From positions 91,699 to 155,698 of the forward strand of contig NZ_BMNK01000023.1 in the NCBI RefSeq assembly GCF_014646515.1: a stretch of 64,000 bases of DNA, read 5' to 3'. Shown piece by piece: positions 1 to 8,574 of this stretch. This DNA comes from Nonomuraea glycinis. Lineage in GTDB: Bacteria; Actinomycetota; Actinomycetes; Streptosporangiales; Streptosporangiaceae. Numbering within the stretch: the stretch's first letter is position 1; each line of letters starts with the position of its first letter. The position numbers and the translations under genes were made by a program. The notes under the pieces are model-generated. The model saw nothing but the letters and a program-made list of their open reading frames with translations. It was not told where the DNA came from and did not search any database.

Positions 1-601
1 TGACGAGATGGTCGGCGGTCAGCGCCATCTCGCTCATCAGATGGCTGGAGACCAGCACGGTGCGGCCGTCATCGGCCAGCCCGCGCATCAGCTCCCGGAT
101 CCACTTGATGCCCTCGGGGTCCAGGCCGTTGACGGGCTCGTCGAACAGCAGCGCCCTCGGGTCGCCGAGCAGCGCCGCCGCGATGCCGAGCCGCTGGCTC
201 ATCCCCAGGGAGAAGGTGCCGGCCCGCTGCCGCGCCACCGAGTCCAGCCCGACCAGGCGCAGCACCTCGTCCACCCGCCCGGTGCCGAGGGCGTTGCTGT
301 GGGCGAGCCAGAGCAGGTGATCGCGGGCCGTACGCGAGCCGTGCACCGCGCGGGCGTCCAGGAGCGCGCCCACCTCGCGCATCGGCCACGGCGCGGCCAC
401 GTACGGGCGGCCGCCGACCCGCACGCGCCCCGCGTCCGGCCGGTCCAGCCCCAGGATCATCCGCATGGTCGTCGATTTGCCCGCCCCGTTGGGCCCGAGG
501 AAGCCGGTGACCCGGCCCGGTTCGACGGTGAACGTCAGCCCGTCCACGGCCGTCCTGCCGCCGTAACGTTTGGTCAGTCCCGCGATCTCGATGCCTGTCA
601 T
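1..601 (-). CDS. ABC-2 type transporter ATP-binding protein (3' end outside window)
   Basis: This is the ATPase subunit of an ABC exporter, powering a membrane partner that is presumably encoded beyond the left edge. Reading leftward from the ATG at 601, the protein shows Walker A (GPNGAGKST), the signature LGMSQ, Walker B ending in LLFDEP with a D-loop (NGLDPEG), and an H-loop (VSSHLMSEM). These come in the order and spacing of the CcmA/DrrA type. About 200 residues are visible and the frame is open to base 1, so the C-terminus is missing. A GAGG sits 5 nt... upstream of the ATG and supports this start. The gene is divergent from the conflict-module fusion gene at 778. The substrate cannot be told: drug, lipid and peptide exporters all use this subunit type. 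Confidence 0.93.
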   Translation of the reverse strand, partial: MTGIEIAGLTKRYGGRTAVDGLTFTVEPGRVTGFLGPNGAGKSTTMRMILGLDRPDAGRVRVGGRPYVAAPWPMREVGALLDARAVHGSRTARDHLLWLAHSNALGTGRVDEVLRLVGLDSVARQRAGTFSLGMSQRLGIAAALLGDPRALLFDEPVNGLDPEGIKWIRELMRGLADDGRTVLVSSHLMSEMALTADHLV

Positions 602-777
602 GCCTCGATGATCACCGGCGAGCGACCCTCCCGATATCCACCGATCGGTTGATACGGACAGTTTCATTGCCCCGCATTTCCAACAAATGGGAATTCGCTT
701 CAGGTGCCTGGATGAAACGGTTGAAAGACTGATACGTGGCGCGTTCCCTTTCTCCGGTGAAGCGTTAGTCTCGAAAT

Positions 778-3114
778 GTGCACCCCCCGTCACCACCCCG
801 TACACTTTTTGTGATCATGCCTTTCGGGACGAGGACCCTTTCCTCCGGTTCCGAGCATGATTTCGATCGCTTCTACGTCGAGGTGCTGCGGCCGATCGCG
901 CAGACGGCCAGGTGGGCCGTGCTGCGCGCGGACGAGCTCGCCGAGCAGGGCACCATCGTCAACCAGGCGTTCCGGCACCTCCAGTCGGCCGACCTGGTCG
1001 TCGCCGACCTCAGCGCGCCCAACGGCAACGTCTATTACGAGCTGGGCATCCGGCACGCCATCTCGCCAGGTAAGACGATCCTGGTCGCGGCACGCGGCAC
1101 GGAGCTGCCGTTCGACCTGGCGGGCCAGCGGGTGCTCTTCTACGACCTCGACTTCACGGCCGACACCCGCTTCCACACGCTCTACGCCCGAGCGCTCAAC
1201 GGCGAGCCGAACCTCGACGCGAACCCGGTCAGGTCGGCCCTGACCAAGCTCGGCCTGCACTCCGATCCGGAGACCGATCACGTCGCCTTCCAGCAGGAGC
1301 TCAACCTCAAGATCGATCGAGCCCGGAACGTCGAGCAGCTGGTCGCGGTCTGGCACTGGGCCCGGCAGTTCGAGAGCCTGCCCATCAGCAGCCTGTTGTC
1401 CCTGGGCTATCGGCTCGCCGAGGCCGGCGACTACGCCAACGCCGTGCACGCGCTGGACGCGGCCTTCCCGACGGCCGCCCAGGATTACGAGGTGCACCGG
1501 CAGCGCGGCTTCTACCTGCGCAAGCTGGGCCGGCTGGAGGAGGCCGAGGCGGCGCTGACCAGGGCCAACGAGCTCAACCCCTCAGACCCCGAGACCCTGG
1601 GCATGCTGGGCGGCGCACTGAAACGGCAGCGGCGCTACACCGAGGCGCTGGAACGTTACGAAGCCGGCGCTCGGCTGTCCCCCACCAGCCTCTACCTGGC
1701 GGTCGCGCAGGCCGGCATGTCGATCATCGCCACGCCGCACGACCCCGAGCACGGCCTGACCCTCTACCGTGAGCTCCTGGCCAAGATCGAATCTGATCCC
1801 GGCTACGAGGTCGACTCCTGGGCCAACCTGGTCGCCGCCGAGGCCAGTTTCGTGCTCGGCCGGCTCGACAACGCCTATGCCCACGCCCGCGCCGGTGTGC
1901 GCCTGGGCGCCGGCCGGCTGGACCTGGAGTCGGCGACCGAGCAGATCAGGATGCTGGACGACGCCGGATTCCCGCTGCCGGACGCCCACAGCTTCGTCAG
2001 ATGGCTGTCGCAGGGGGCCGCGGGCGCGATCCCCGCGAACGCCGGGCAGGCGGCACGGTTCCGGAAGCGCATCATCTTCCATCTCTCCGACGTGCACTTC
2101 GGCTCCTTCCTCAAGGAGGGGAAGAAGATCGACGCGCACCGCTTCCATGACAGCGAGAACACCAGCCGGCTGAGCCTGGAGCTGCAGGAGGAGTTCGTCA
2201 AGGCCATGCAGCGGTCGGGGTGCGAGCCCGCCAACGCCACCATCGTGCTGTCCGGCGACTCCACCTACACCGCGAGCGAGGCGGAGTTCGACCTCGTCAG
2301 GGACTTCCTGAACGAGCTGTGCGGGTCCCTCGGGCTGGAGCCCCGGCAGGTGGTGGTCGTGCCGGGCAACCACGACATCGACTGGTTCCAGTCGGCCTCC
2401 AACTGGAGTCACCGATTCGACAACTACCTGGCCTTCGCGGTGAAGTTCTACGGCGAGCCCCTGTTCAGGGAGCTCTACCCGCTGGTCACCTGGGATCTGA
2501 AGATGCCGGGGAAGCGGCCGGCCCCCAACGAGCTGATCTACTACCGGGCCGACGACACCACCGCCTTCGTGGGCCTCAACTCGTGCGTCTTCGAGGACAA
2601 CCAGAATCACTACGGCTTCATCGGCAAGCGCCAGCTCGACAACGTGAGCCGGGTGCTGGATATGAAGAAGGCGCCGGAGATCCGGATCGCGGTCATGCAC
2701 CACCACCTGCACCCGTTCCCCGAGCCGCTGGAGACCAGGAAAGGCCATGACGTCACGCTGGACCTGTCGACGGTGCGCGACGCCGGCATGGTGGAGCAGC
2801 GCCTGGAGAAGCTCGGGTTCTCGCTCCTGCTGCACGGCCACAAGCACAAACCCCAACTCCGCGAGACCCTCGTACGGGACCCGCTGATCAGCTCGTCCAC
2901 CACGGTGCGCCCGCTCATCGTCTCCGGCTGCGGCAGCACCGGGGTGAGCACGCACGGCCTGGAGCACAACCAGCCCAACCACTTCGCCATCCTGGAGCTG
3001 CTGCAGCCGACCCGTGCGCTCGGGGCCGACTTCGTCGCCGTCGAATGGCGCGAGCTGACCGTGGCGCCCGGCGCGGAGTGGGCCACCAAACAGCGCTGGA
3101 CCCTCAAGGGGTGA
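778..3114 (+). CDS. Deoxyribosyltransferase/TIR-like domain - TPR - calcineurin-like phosphoesterase fusion
   Basis: A 778-residue multidomain protein. Residues about 8-125 form a Rossmann-like domain of the nucleoside 2-deoxyribosyltransferase/TIR-like type: FVIMPFG at 11-17, then ADLVVADLSAPNGNVYYELG near 71-90, the Asp/Glu-bearing core typical of NAD- or nucleotide-processing members. Residues about 220-320 are TPR repeats. Residues about 430-750 are a metallophosphoesterase with a complete metal set: LSDVHFG (~436), LSGDS (~490), PGNHDID (~528), MHHHLH (~640) and HGHKH (~687). No signal peptide or membrane segment is seen, so it should be cytosolic. It is followed after 8 bp by a SLATT-type two-TM gene, which suggests a sensor or nucleotide-processing partner for a membrane effector. 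No Shine-Dalgarno precedes the GTG; TAGTCT at 766-771 suggests a leaderless message. Function in defence is inference; the domains are clear. Confidence 0.88.
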   Translation: MHPPSPPRTLFVIMPFGTRTLSSGSEHDFDRFYVEVLRPIAQTARWAVLRADELAEQGTIVNQAFRHLQSADLVVADLSAPNGNVYYELGIRHAISPGKTILVAARGTELPFDLAGQRVLFYDLDFTADTRFHTLYARALNGEPNLDANPVRSALTKLGLHSDPETDHVAFQQELNLKIDRARNVEQLVAVWHWARQFESLPISSLLSLGYRLAEAGDYANAVHALDAAFPTAAQDYEVHRQRGFYLRKLGRLEEAEAALTRANELNPSDPETLGMLGGALKRQRRYTEALERYEAGARLSPTSLYLAVAQAGMSIIATPHDPEHGLTLYRELLAKIESDPGYEVDSWANLVAAEASFVLGRLDNAYAHARAGVRLGAGRLDLESATEQIRMLDDAGFPLPDAHSFVRWLSQGAAGAIPANAGQAARFRKRIIFHLSDVHFGSFLKEGKKIDAHRFHDSENTSRLSLELQEEFVKAMQRSGCEPANATIVLSGDSTYTASEAEFDLVRDFLNELCGSLGLEPRQVVVVPGNHDIDWFQSASNWSHRFDNYLAFAVKFYGEPLFRELYPLVTWDLKMPGKRPAPNELIYYRADDTTAFVGLNSCVFEDNQNHYGFIGKRQLDNVSRVLDMKKAPEIRIAVMHHHLHPFPEPLETRKGHDVTLDLSTVRDAGMVEQRLEKLGFSLLLHGHKHKPQLRETLVRDPLISSSTTVRPLIVSGCGSTGVSTHGLEHNQPNHFAILELLQPTRALGADFVAVEWRELTVAPGAEWATKQRWTLKG

Positions 3115-3122
3115 GCGGAGCC

Positions 3123-3704
3123 ATGGACAGGACCAGCCGTAATCTCGTTCCGGCGATGCTCGACGGGGCCCATGACGGGGAGCCCCTGCAACTGGCCACC
3201 GCCCTGTTCCGGCATGCCGAGCGCAACGCGCTGACCACGATCAACTGGTACCTCTGGAAGAAGACGATCAAGTCCCGCTGGTCGCGCTTCCTGCGGGCCT
3301 CGGCGATCGTGCTGGCCGTCGCCGGAGGCGTGACCCCCTTGCTGCACGCCGCGAGTCCGGGGCTCATCGCCTCCGGGTGGGGCTATGTGGCCTTGGCGCT
3401 CTCCGCCGGCTGCGTGCTCTTCGACCGCTACTTCGGCTACACCTCCTCGTGGATGCGCTACATGCGGGCGCAGGCCCGCCTGAACCGCGTCCTGGTCACG
3501 GCACAGGCGCAGTGGACCGCCGCGATGATCCGGTGCGCCCACGACGGCGCCCCGGCCGACGTGCTCATGCCCATCGTCCAGGACCTCATCAGGGGCACGG
3601 CCGAGACGATCGAGATGGAGACGGACGAGTGGGCTCGCGAGCTGACCGAGCAGTCGGAGCAACTGCAGCGGACCACCGAGAGGGACGACAGGCAGCGGAA
3701 GTGA
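3123..3704 (+). CDS. SLATT-type two-transmembrane protein (predicted membrane effector)
   Basis: 193 residues. An N-terminal helix with NWYLWKKTIKSRW (about 41-53) leads into two closely spaced hydrophobic segments, about 57-76 and 79-100. DRYFGYTSSWMRY and a helical, charged C-terminal half follow. This arrangement matches the SLATT family (SMODS/SLOG-associated two-TM), which is predicted to form pores or disrupt membranes in nucleotide-centred bacterial conflict systems. The ATG at 3123 has AGCGGAG just upstream and lies 8 bp after the stop of the fusion gene, so the two are almost certainly co-transcribed. It ends 7 bp from the convergent CIS locus. I infer that it is the effector and that the upstream protein senses the threat or handles a nucleotide signal. 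The family assignment rests on sequence pattern and topology, not on a profile search. Confidence 0.8.
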   Translation: MDRTSRNLVPAMLDGAHDGEPLQLATALFRHAERNALTTINWYLWKKTIKSRWSRFLRASAIVLAVAGGVTPLLHAASPGLIASGWGYVALALSAGCVLFDRYFGYTSSWMRYMRAQARLNRVLVTAQAQWTAAMIRCAHDGAPADVLMPIVQDLIRGTAETIEMETDEWARELTEQSEQLQRTTERDDRQRK

Positions 3705-3711
3705 CGCACGG

Positions 3712-4251
3712 TCAGGAGTCGACGTAGTCGACCTCCACGCAGACGTGTGCGGGCACGCCGAGATCGAGGACGGCCTTGAGCCAGGTGCGGTTGAGGTACA
3801 CCGCGTTCACGGGCAGGTCGATGGTGACCTTGGACGCCTCCGTGCCCGGCAGGGTGCCGCCCGGCTCGGTGGACCAGGCGGCGCCGCCCGAATCGGTGAT
3901 CCGCACCGCCTCCGCCCCGGTGAGGGTCCGGATCAGTCTGGCCAGGCCGTCCAGGGTGCCGCGCGCCCGATGCAGGGACACGGCCTCCAGCACGAGATCG
4001 CGGCGCTGTTGAAGGGTCATGTGCTCGCTGAATCCGATGGCGACCCAACTGGCCAGCCACGGCAGGAAGTCCGGCGGCGTGCGGGCGGGGTCCAGGTAGC
4101 TGTCCAGGCAGTCCAGGGTGGTCAGGATCGGCGCGAGCACCTGGTCGAACGCCTCGGTCAACTGCTGGACCAGCGGGTCTTCGGCGTAGATGGCGGGCAG
4201 TTGCTCACCGAGCGGATGGGCGGTGGCCAGGCCCGTGACGGCGCTGCGCAT
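3712..4251 (-). CDS. CIS baseplate protein, phage tail protein I-like
   Basis: 179 residues resembling the phage P2 gpI / TIGR02242-type tail proteins that occur near the end of contractile-injection-system loci. The recognisable core is LDPARTPPDFLPWLASWV, followed by a region rich in RRDLV and HRARGT motifs. It should be a wedge component of the cytosolic baseplate that links to the gpJ-like protein. It starts 3 bp after the stop of the gpJ-like gene, so it belongs to the same transcript. It is the last gene of the CIS operon here. Tape-measure, ATPase or fibre genes might be expected downstream in related loci, but the convergent SLATT gene follows after only 7 bp. Confidence 0.85.
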   Translation of the reverse strand: MRSAVTGLATAHPLGEQLPAIYAEDPLVQQLTEAFDQVLAPILTTLDCLDSYLDPARTPPDFLPWLASWVAIGFSEHMTLQQRRDLVLEAVSLHRARGTLDGLARLIRTLTGAEAVRITDSGGAAWSTEPGGTLPGTEASKVTIDLPVNAVYLNRTWLKAVLDLGVPAHVCVEVDYVDS

Positions 4252-4254
4252 GCT

Positions 4255-6198
4255 TCACGACTCCACTCTGATCTGGTGGCCGTACGAGAAGACCAGGGTG
4301 TCCGGTTCCAAAGTGATCTGCTGGACGGGCTCGCCGCGCCGGCCGGTGACCGGATCGGCCTCGAACAGGAGGATTTCGTTGATCAGATCGACGCCCTCCA
4401 CCTGCTGGAGGATGGCGTGCACCTCGCCCGCCTGCACGGGGCGGCCGAACGGCCAGCCGGTGCCGTACTGCCCGCCGGTGACCGGGTTGAGGTAGGCGTA
4501 CAGCGCCGCCAGCGCGCGGGTGCGCACGTCGTCGTGGATCACGGCCGAGCCGGACCGGAGCACGGCCACGACCGTGACGCCCTGGTAGGAGGGCGGCTCG
4601 ACGAGGACCCGCGCGCCCAGGCAGCGCCGCTCGTCCAGATAGCAGGCGATGGCACGAACCATCTCCTCCTTGGGCATCAGGTGCTCGAAGCCCTTCTCGG
4701 CCTCCGGCACGCGGGGCACGACGAGCACCCGTACCCCTTCGGAAGCGCCGCCGTCCGCGCGGGTGACGGGGATGCACTTGATCCGGGCCGCCGTCGGCGC
4801 CGCCTTCCGCGCGAGCGCCTCGTAGTCGTCGGCGCTGACGGCTCGATCCATGATCCGCAGCTCCAGCGGGCCCCGGATGGCGGCGTGGGCCACTGACTCG
4901 CCGTCCGCTCCGCCGACGGCGGGCCCCCGGTTGGTGACGCCATGGACGAACGGCACCGGATCGCGGTGGGATGTCAGCACCCCGCGGGCCACGTTGCCCC
5001 GGCGTCCGCCGCCGGTGAGATAGGCGGGCACCGTGACGAGAGCGCCCTTCTCCGGCACGTCCCCGAAGAAGTTCATGCCACCGCCCTTCTCCCGCACCGC
5101 GGGGGGAAAGACGATCTCGCCCGTGAGCCGATCCACCACGAAGTGGCGGCTGCCGGCCGTGGTGGCGGCGAAGGAGTCCACCTCCGTCCACTCCTGCGGG
5201 CCGCCACGCGCGAGCACCCGTACGACGAGCTTCTCGTCCGTGGCCACGATGGGCGGGCGCTGGACGTTGAACCGCTGGCCCGGGACGCCCTCCGCCGTGC
5301 CGAGGATCTCGTCCTGTACGAGGTCGGCGTGGCAGGCCTCGACCGACCCGCCCATGGTCGTCGCGGTCACCGCCAGGATGCGCGGCGTGGCGGAGTACGG
5401 CTCACCCCGCCTGGCCTCGACCACCCGGCACCGTAGCCAGCCGCCGAGGTCGTCCGCCACCACGGAGGCCACATGATCGCGTGGCACATGCAGCCGCACG
5501 TCACCGTCCCTGGTCAGCCCGCCTGTCGTGTCCTTCTCCAGCTCGCAGACCGCCCAGCCGTCGCCCTTCCAGTACTGCCATTCGAGCGGCGGGTCATCGG
5601 GGTCGATCCCCGCGCCGGCGACCGCGCAGTCGAACGAGAGCAGGACGACGCATCCGGGCACCGGGTTCGGGAACGCGAGGTACACCGCGTCGTTACGGCG
5701 GGGCGGGTCGTTGAAGCAGTCCACCCCCGTCCCCTCCCGCAGCTCCTCGCCGCGGTCCACCGGCTGCGACTCGGCGGTGCCGGTGCAGAGGTGATCGAGC
5801 GCGCTCGGGACGATCACCAGGTCGCGCGTGGTCATGAAGACGACGGGCTCCTCCCCCTCCACGGGCACGGTCGACACCCGGGTGCCCTTCGGCACCGTGA
5901 CCGGTTGCGCCCTGCTCGCCGCCAGGGTGAAGGTGAGGTCGCAGCTCGCCGGAGTCGGCGGGAACAGGCGCACCCCGAGAAGGTCCAGGAAGCGCATGTA
6001 GTGCAGGTCGGTGACCCGGTTCAGCCGGTAGATCAGCTGCTCCACCATGAAGGCGAACGTCTCGATGAGCGTGATGCCCGGATCGGAGACGTTGTGGTCG
6101 GTCCACTCGGGGCAACGCCGCTGGATCAGCGCCTTGGCCTCGTCCACCAGATTCTGGAAGCTACGGTCGTCGAGTGCGGGAGCGGGAAGCGCCATCAT
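4255..6198 (-). CDS. CIS baseplate wedge protein, gpJ/Afp11-like
   Basis: 647 residues, the large baseplate assembly protein of CIS particles (phage P2 gpJ, T4 gp6, Afp11 type). The N-terminus reads through a characteristic stretch: WTDHNVSDPGITLIETFAF, then EQLIYRLNRV and LHYMRFLDLLGV. The middle carries beta-rich, carbohydrate-module-like sequence and the C-terminal part has the usual VEPPSYQGVTVVAVL segment. It forms the ring of baseplate wedges that holds the sheath in its extended state. The ATG at 6198 overlaps the stop of the gp25 gene by four bases (ATGA), which fixes the first of two adjacent Met codons as the likely start. Length and composition are ordinary for the family. Confidence 0.92.
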   Translation of the reverse strand: MMALPAPALDDRSFQNLVDEAKALIQRRCPEWTDHNVSDPGITLIETFAFMVEQLIYRLNRVTDLHYMRFLDLLGVRLFPPTPASCDLTFTLAASRAQPVTVPKGTRVSTVPVEGEEPVVFMTTRDLVIVPSALDHLCTGTAESQPVDRGEELREGTGVDCFNDPPRRNDAVYLAFPNPVPGCVVLLSFDCAVAGAGIDPDDPPLEWQYWKGDGWAVCELEKDTTGGLTRDGDVRLHVPRDHVASVVADDLGGWLRCRVVEARRGEPYSATPRILAVTATTMGGSVEACHADLVQDEILGTAEGVPGQRFNVQRPPIVATDEKLVVRVLARGGPQEWTEVDSFAATTAGSRHFVVDRLTGEIVFPPAVREKGGGMNFFGDVPEKGALVTVPAYLTGGGRRGNVARGVLTSHRDPVPFVHGVTNRGPAVGGADGESVAHAAIRGPLELRIMDRAVSADDYEALARKAAPTAARIKCIPVTRADGGASEGVRVLVVPRVPEAEKGFEHLMPKEEMVRAIACYLDERRCLGARVLVEPPSYQGVTVVAVLRSGSAVIHDDVRTRALAALYAYLNPVTGGQYGTGWPFGRPVQAGEVHAILQQVEGVDLINEILLFEADPVTGRRGEPVQQITLEPDTLVFSYGHQIRVES

Positions 6199-6605
6199 GC
6201 TCCTTCGTGCGGCGGAATGACGTAAAAGGGAAAGACAAGGTTGCGCGGGTCGTTCTCACCGCGCAGCGCGTAGCGGATGTCGATGAGCAGGATCCCCTCA
6301 TTCGCCTGCTCGAAGTCCACGTGCACGTCGACCAGGTCGATCCGCGGCTCCCAGCGCTCCAGCGCCAGGCGGACCTCGTACGCGATCAGCCCGGCCGTGC
6401 CGGCGTTGGCCGGCGCGAACACCAGATCATGGATGGCGCAGCCGAACTCGGGCCGCATCGGCCGCTCGCCGGGCGAGGTGCCGAGGATGAGCCGGATGCT
6501 CTCCACGATCTCCTGCTCGCCCCTGACCAGCGCGATCGATCCCGTCCGGTCGATCCGCACCTTGAAGGCCCAGCCCGCGCCGATGAAGTCCCTGTTCAAG
6601 GTCAT
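6195..6605 (-). CDS. CIS baseplate protein gp25/Afp9-like
   Basis: 136 residues of the gp25/lysozyme-like baseplate family, which nucleates sheath assembly on the baseplate. Diagnostic is the EIVESIRLILGTSPGERP segment followed by MRPEFG and then a conserved AIHDLVF. The start at 6605 is chosen because its ATG overlaps the PAAR stop (ATGA); a Met eight codons upstream lies inside the PAAR gene and has no better ribosome site. It is translationally coupled on both sides, with the gpJ-like gene starting in its stop codon. Confidence 0.92.
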   Translation of the reverse strand: MTLNRDFIGAGWAFKVRIDRTGSIALVRGEQEIVESIRLILGTSPGERPMRPEFGCAIHDLVFAPANAGTAGLIAYEVRLALERWEPRIDLVDVHVDFEQANEGILLIDIRYALRGENDPRNLVFPFYVIPPHEGA

Positions 6606-6886
6606 CCTCCGATCGACACCGTGGGACAACCGATGATGATCATGGCGCCGCAGCCGGCCCGGTCGCCGACGCGCGCGGCGGGCAGGCCGCCGATGAGCAC
6701 GGTGGCGCTGCCGGGCCCGGCGATGGGCGTGGGCGGATGCGGGGTGGTGGGCGAGGGGAACGCGCAGGTGTGCAGGGTGGTCACCGTCGCGGCGGGCATG
6801 CCGCCGATGAGCACCGTCGGCACCCCGGGCCCGGCGATGACCCCGGGGTGATCGGTGACGTCGCCCACCCGTGCCGCGAATGCCAT
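6602..6886 (-). CDS. PAAR spike-tip protein (Afp10-like)
   Basis: 94 residues with the glycine-rich PAAR pattern repeated twice: FAARVGDVTDHPGVIAGPG, then TVLIGGMPAA, and later SATVLIGGLPAARVGD. The segments HPG, HTC and GCG hold the His/Cys residues that bind the apical metal in this family. It caps the VgrG-like spike and punctures the target. The ATG overlaps the last base of the spike-gene stop (TGATG), so the two are coupled. There is no C-terminal extension, so this PAAR carries no fused toxin domain. Confidence 0.93.
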   Translation of the reverse strand: MAFAARVGDVTDHPGVIAGPGVPTVLIGGMPAATVTTLHTCAFPSPTTPHPPTPIAGPGSATVLIGGLPAARVGDRAGCGAMIIIGCPTVSIGG

Positions 6887-8574
6887 CAGTTGATCCTCAC
6901 CTGGATGCCCTGGATCGCCACGTCGGCCTGGCCGGTGACGGTGACCCGGGCGCCCTTCAGGTCCAGCGGCCCCATGCCGGCGTCGACGGTGATGCCGGCC
7001 GCGCTCTTGATCTCCAGTGGCCCGTTGGTCGCCTCCACGGTGACGCCGGCGGCCCCCTTGATCGTGACCGCGCCCGTCCGCGCGTCCAGCCGTACGGTCG
7101 ACCGCTCGTCACCCGTGGCGAGGAGCACCCCGCCCCCGGCGGTGACCGAGTCGACGAGCTCCAGGCGGTGGCCGGTTCTGGACACCAGCGCCCGGACGTT
7201 CACCTGCCCGCTGACATCGTCGACAACCGGGGCCGACAGCTTCGGCACCGCGTCCCGCCCGTTGTAGAGCCCGCCGAGCACGTAAGGATGGTCGATGTCG
7301 CCGTTCTCGAAGCCGACGAGCACCTCGTCCCCGACCTCGACCGGCAGCACCGCCCCCCGATCGTCGCCGGCGCCCGCCACCATCACCCGGGCCCAGCCGC
7401 TGGTGTAGCCCGCGGCCAGCCACGGCATGCTCAGCCGCAGCCGGCCCTGGCCCGCCGGATCGTGCACGTCGCTGACGATCGCCGGGACCAGCCCCATCCG
7501 GCCGGGCGGCGATGGGCGGGGCGGACCGGCCGACACCGTGAACGCCGTGGTGTAGCCGGTGACCGCGGAGAAGACGTGCCGCGTCCCGGACAGCCGGTAG
7601 CGGCCCTCGAAGGGCGTGCCGACGTTGACCAGCTTCATCAGGGTGCCCGCGCGCAGCTCGGGGTCTCCCCGCACCACGCCCTCCAGGTCGGCCGCGCCGC
7701 CGCCCAGGTCGGTCGCCAGCGCCTTGGCCGCGGCCGACACCTCGGCCTGGGTGCGGTGCCGGCTGTCCCCCGCCAGCAGGGACGGCGCCCCGAACCGGCC
7801 GCCCAGCGCGACCGGGTCGGCGCCGGGCGCCTCGGCGTCGGCGGCGGCGGGGGTGGCCACGGCCGTGATCTCCTGCTTGTTCTGGTAGTCCCAGCCGCGT
7901 ACCTCGACCTCGGGCACCTGACCGCCCGCCGAGACGGTCGCCCGGAGCGACAGCAGCTCCCCGCCGGCCGCCACGGTGACCTCCGGCGACCCGCCGCGCG
8001 GCCCCGGCAGCAGGAACGACAGCTTCCCGTCGACGACCCGCACCCGCGCCCCGGTCCGCTGGGACAGGCGGGACAGGAACTCCCAGTCGCTGATGCCGTC
8101 CTGGTTGATCTGCGTGCCCGGCCGCCCGCCGAGACCGGGCAGCGCGTCGATCTCGCCCGGCTTCAGCCCGGCCCGCCGGGCCACCATGCGCACGATGTCC
8201 GCGACCGCCATATCCGGATATACGGCGACTCGTCGCCCTCTCATGAGCCGGTGCGCCTCGTCCATCCCGCGCACCTCCGAGAACGTCCCGTCGGCGCTCA
8301 CGTCGAGGGCGACCGAGGTGACCTCGCCGTTCATCAGCGGGCGCGGCCCTCCAGGAGCGGAGGTCTGCACCCTGAGCCGGACCTTCGCCCCGATCGCGAA
8401 GCGGCCCTTGCCCAACGCCACACCGCCGTCATCACGGAAGCGCAGCACGAACACGCCGGGCAGGTGCCGGCTGTCCTCGACATATCCCGACGCGAGCAGC
8501 GCCGCGACGTCCTCCGGCAGCGGGCTGCCCTCGACCTCCACCACGAGCCCGCCCGTGAACAGCTCAGCGGCCAC
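6886..8574 (-). CDS. CIS spike protein, VgrG/Afp8-like
   Basis: 562 residues, the central spike trimer of the CIS. The N-terminal half has the gp27-like hub fold signature (YPDMAVADIVRMVARRAGL; DWEFLSRLSQRTG). The second half has the gp5-like OB-fold (GRLRLSMPWLA, then GDEVLVGFENGDIDHPYVLG). A repetitive beta-helix tail follows with alternating hydrophobic residues (ITVDAG, LDLKGARVTVTG). It sits on the baseplate axis, tipped by PAAR. The GTG start lies inside the last codons of the LysM gene (11-bp overlap), with GAGGAG just upstream. No extra effector domain is visible at the C-terminus. Confidence 0.93.
   Translation of the reverse strand: MAAELFTGGLVVEVEGSPLPEDVAALLASGYVEDSRHLPGVFVLRFRDDGGVALGKGRFAIGAKVRLRVQTSAPGGPRPLMNGEVTSVALDVSADGTFSEVRGMDEAHRLMRGRRVAVYPDMAVADIVRMVARRAGLKPGEIDALPGLGGRPGTQINQDGISDWEFLSRLSQRTGARVRVVDGKLSFLLPGPRGGSPEVTVAAGGELLSLRATVSAGGQVPEVEVRGWDYQNKQEITAVATPAAADAEAPGADPVALGGRFGAPSLLAGDSRHRTQAEVSAAAKALATDLGGGAADLEGVVRGDPELRAGTLMKLVNVGTPFEGRYRLSGTRHVFSAVTGYTTAFTVSAGPPRPSPPGRMGLVPAIVSDVHDPAGQGRLRLSMPWLAAGYTSGWARVMVAGAGDDRGAVLPVEVGDEVLVGFENGDIDHPYVLGGLYNGRDAVPKLSAPVVDDVSGQVNVRALVSRTGHRLELVDSVTAGGGVLLATGDERSTVRLDARTGAVTIKGAAGVTVEATNGPLEIKSAAGITVDAGMGPLDLKGARVTVTGQADVAIQGIQVRIN

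Noticed and set aside
8..652. Plus-strand frame over the left-edge ABC gene
   Set aside because: The minus strand encodes a clear ABC ATPase with all nucleotide-binding motifs; the plus reading is its shadow.
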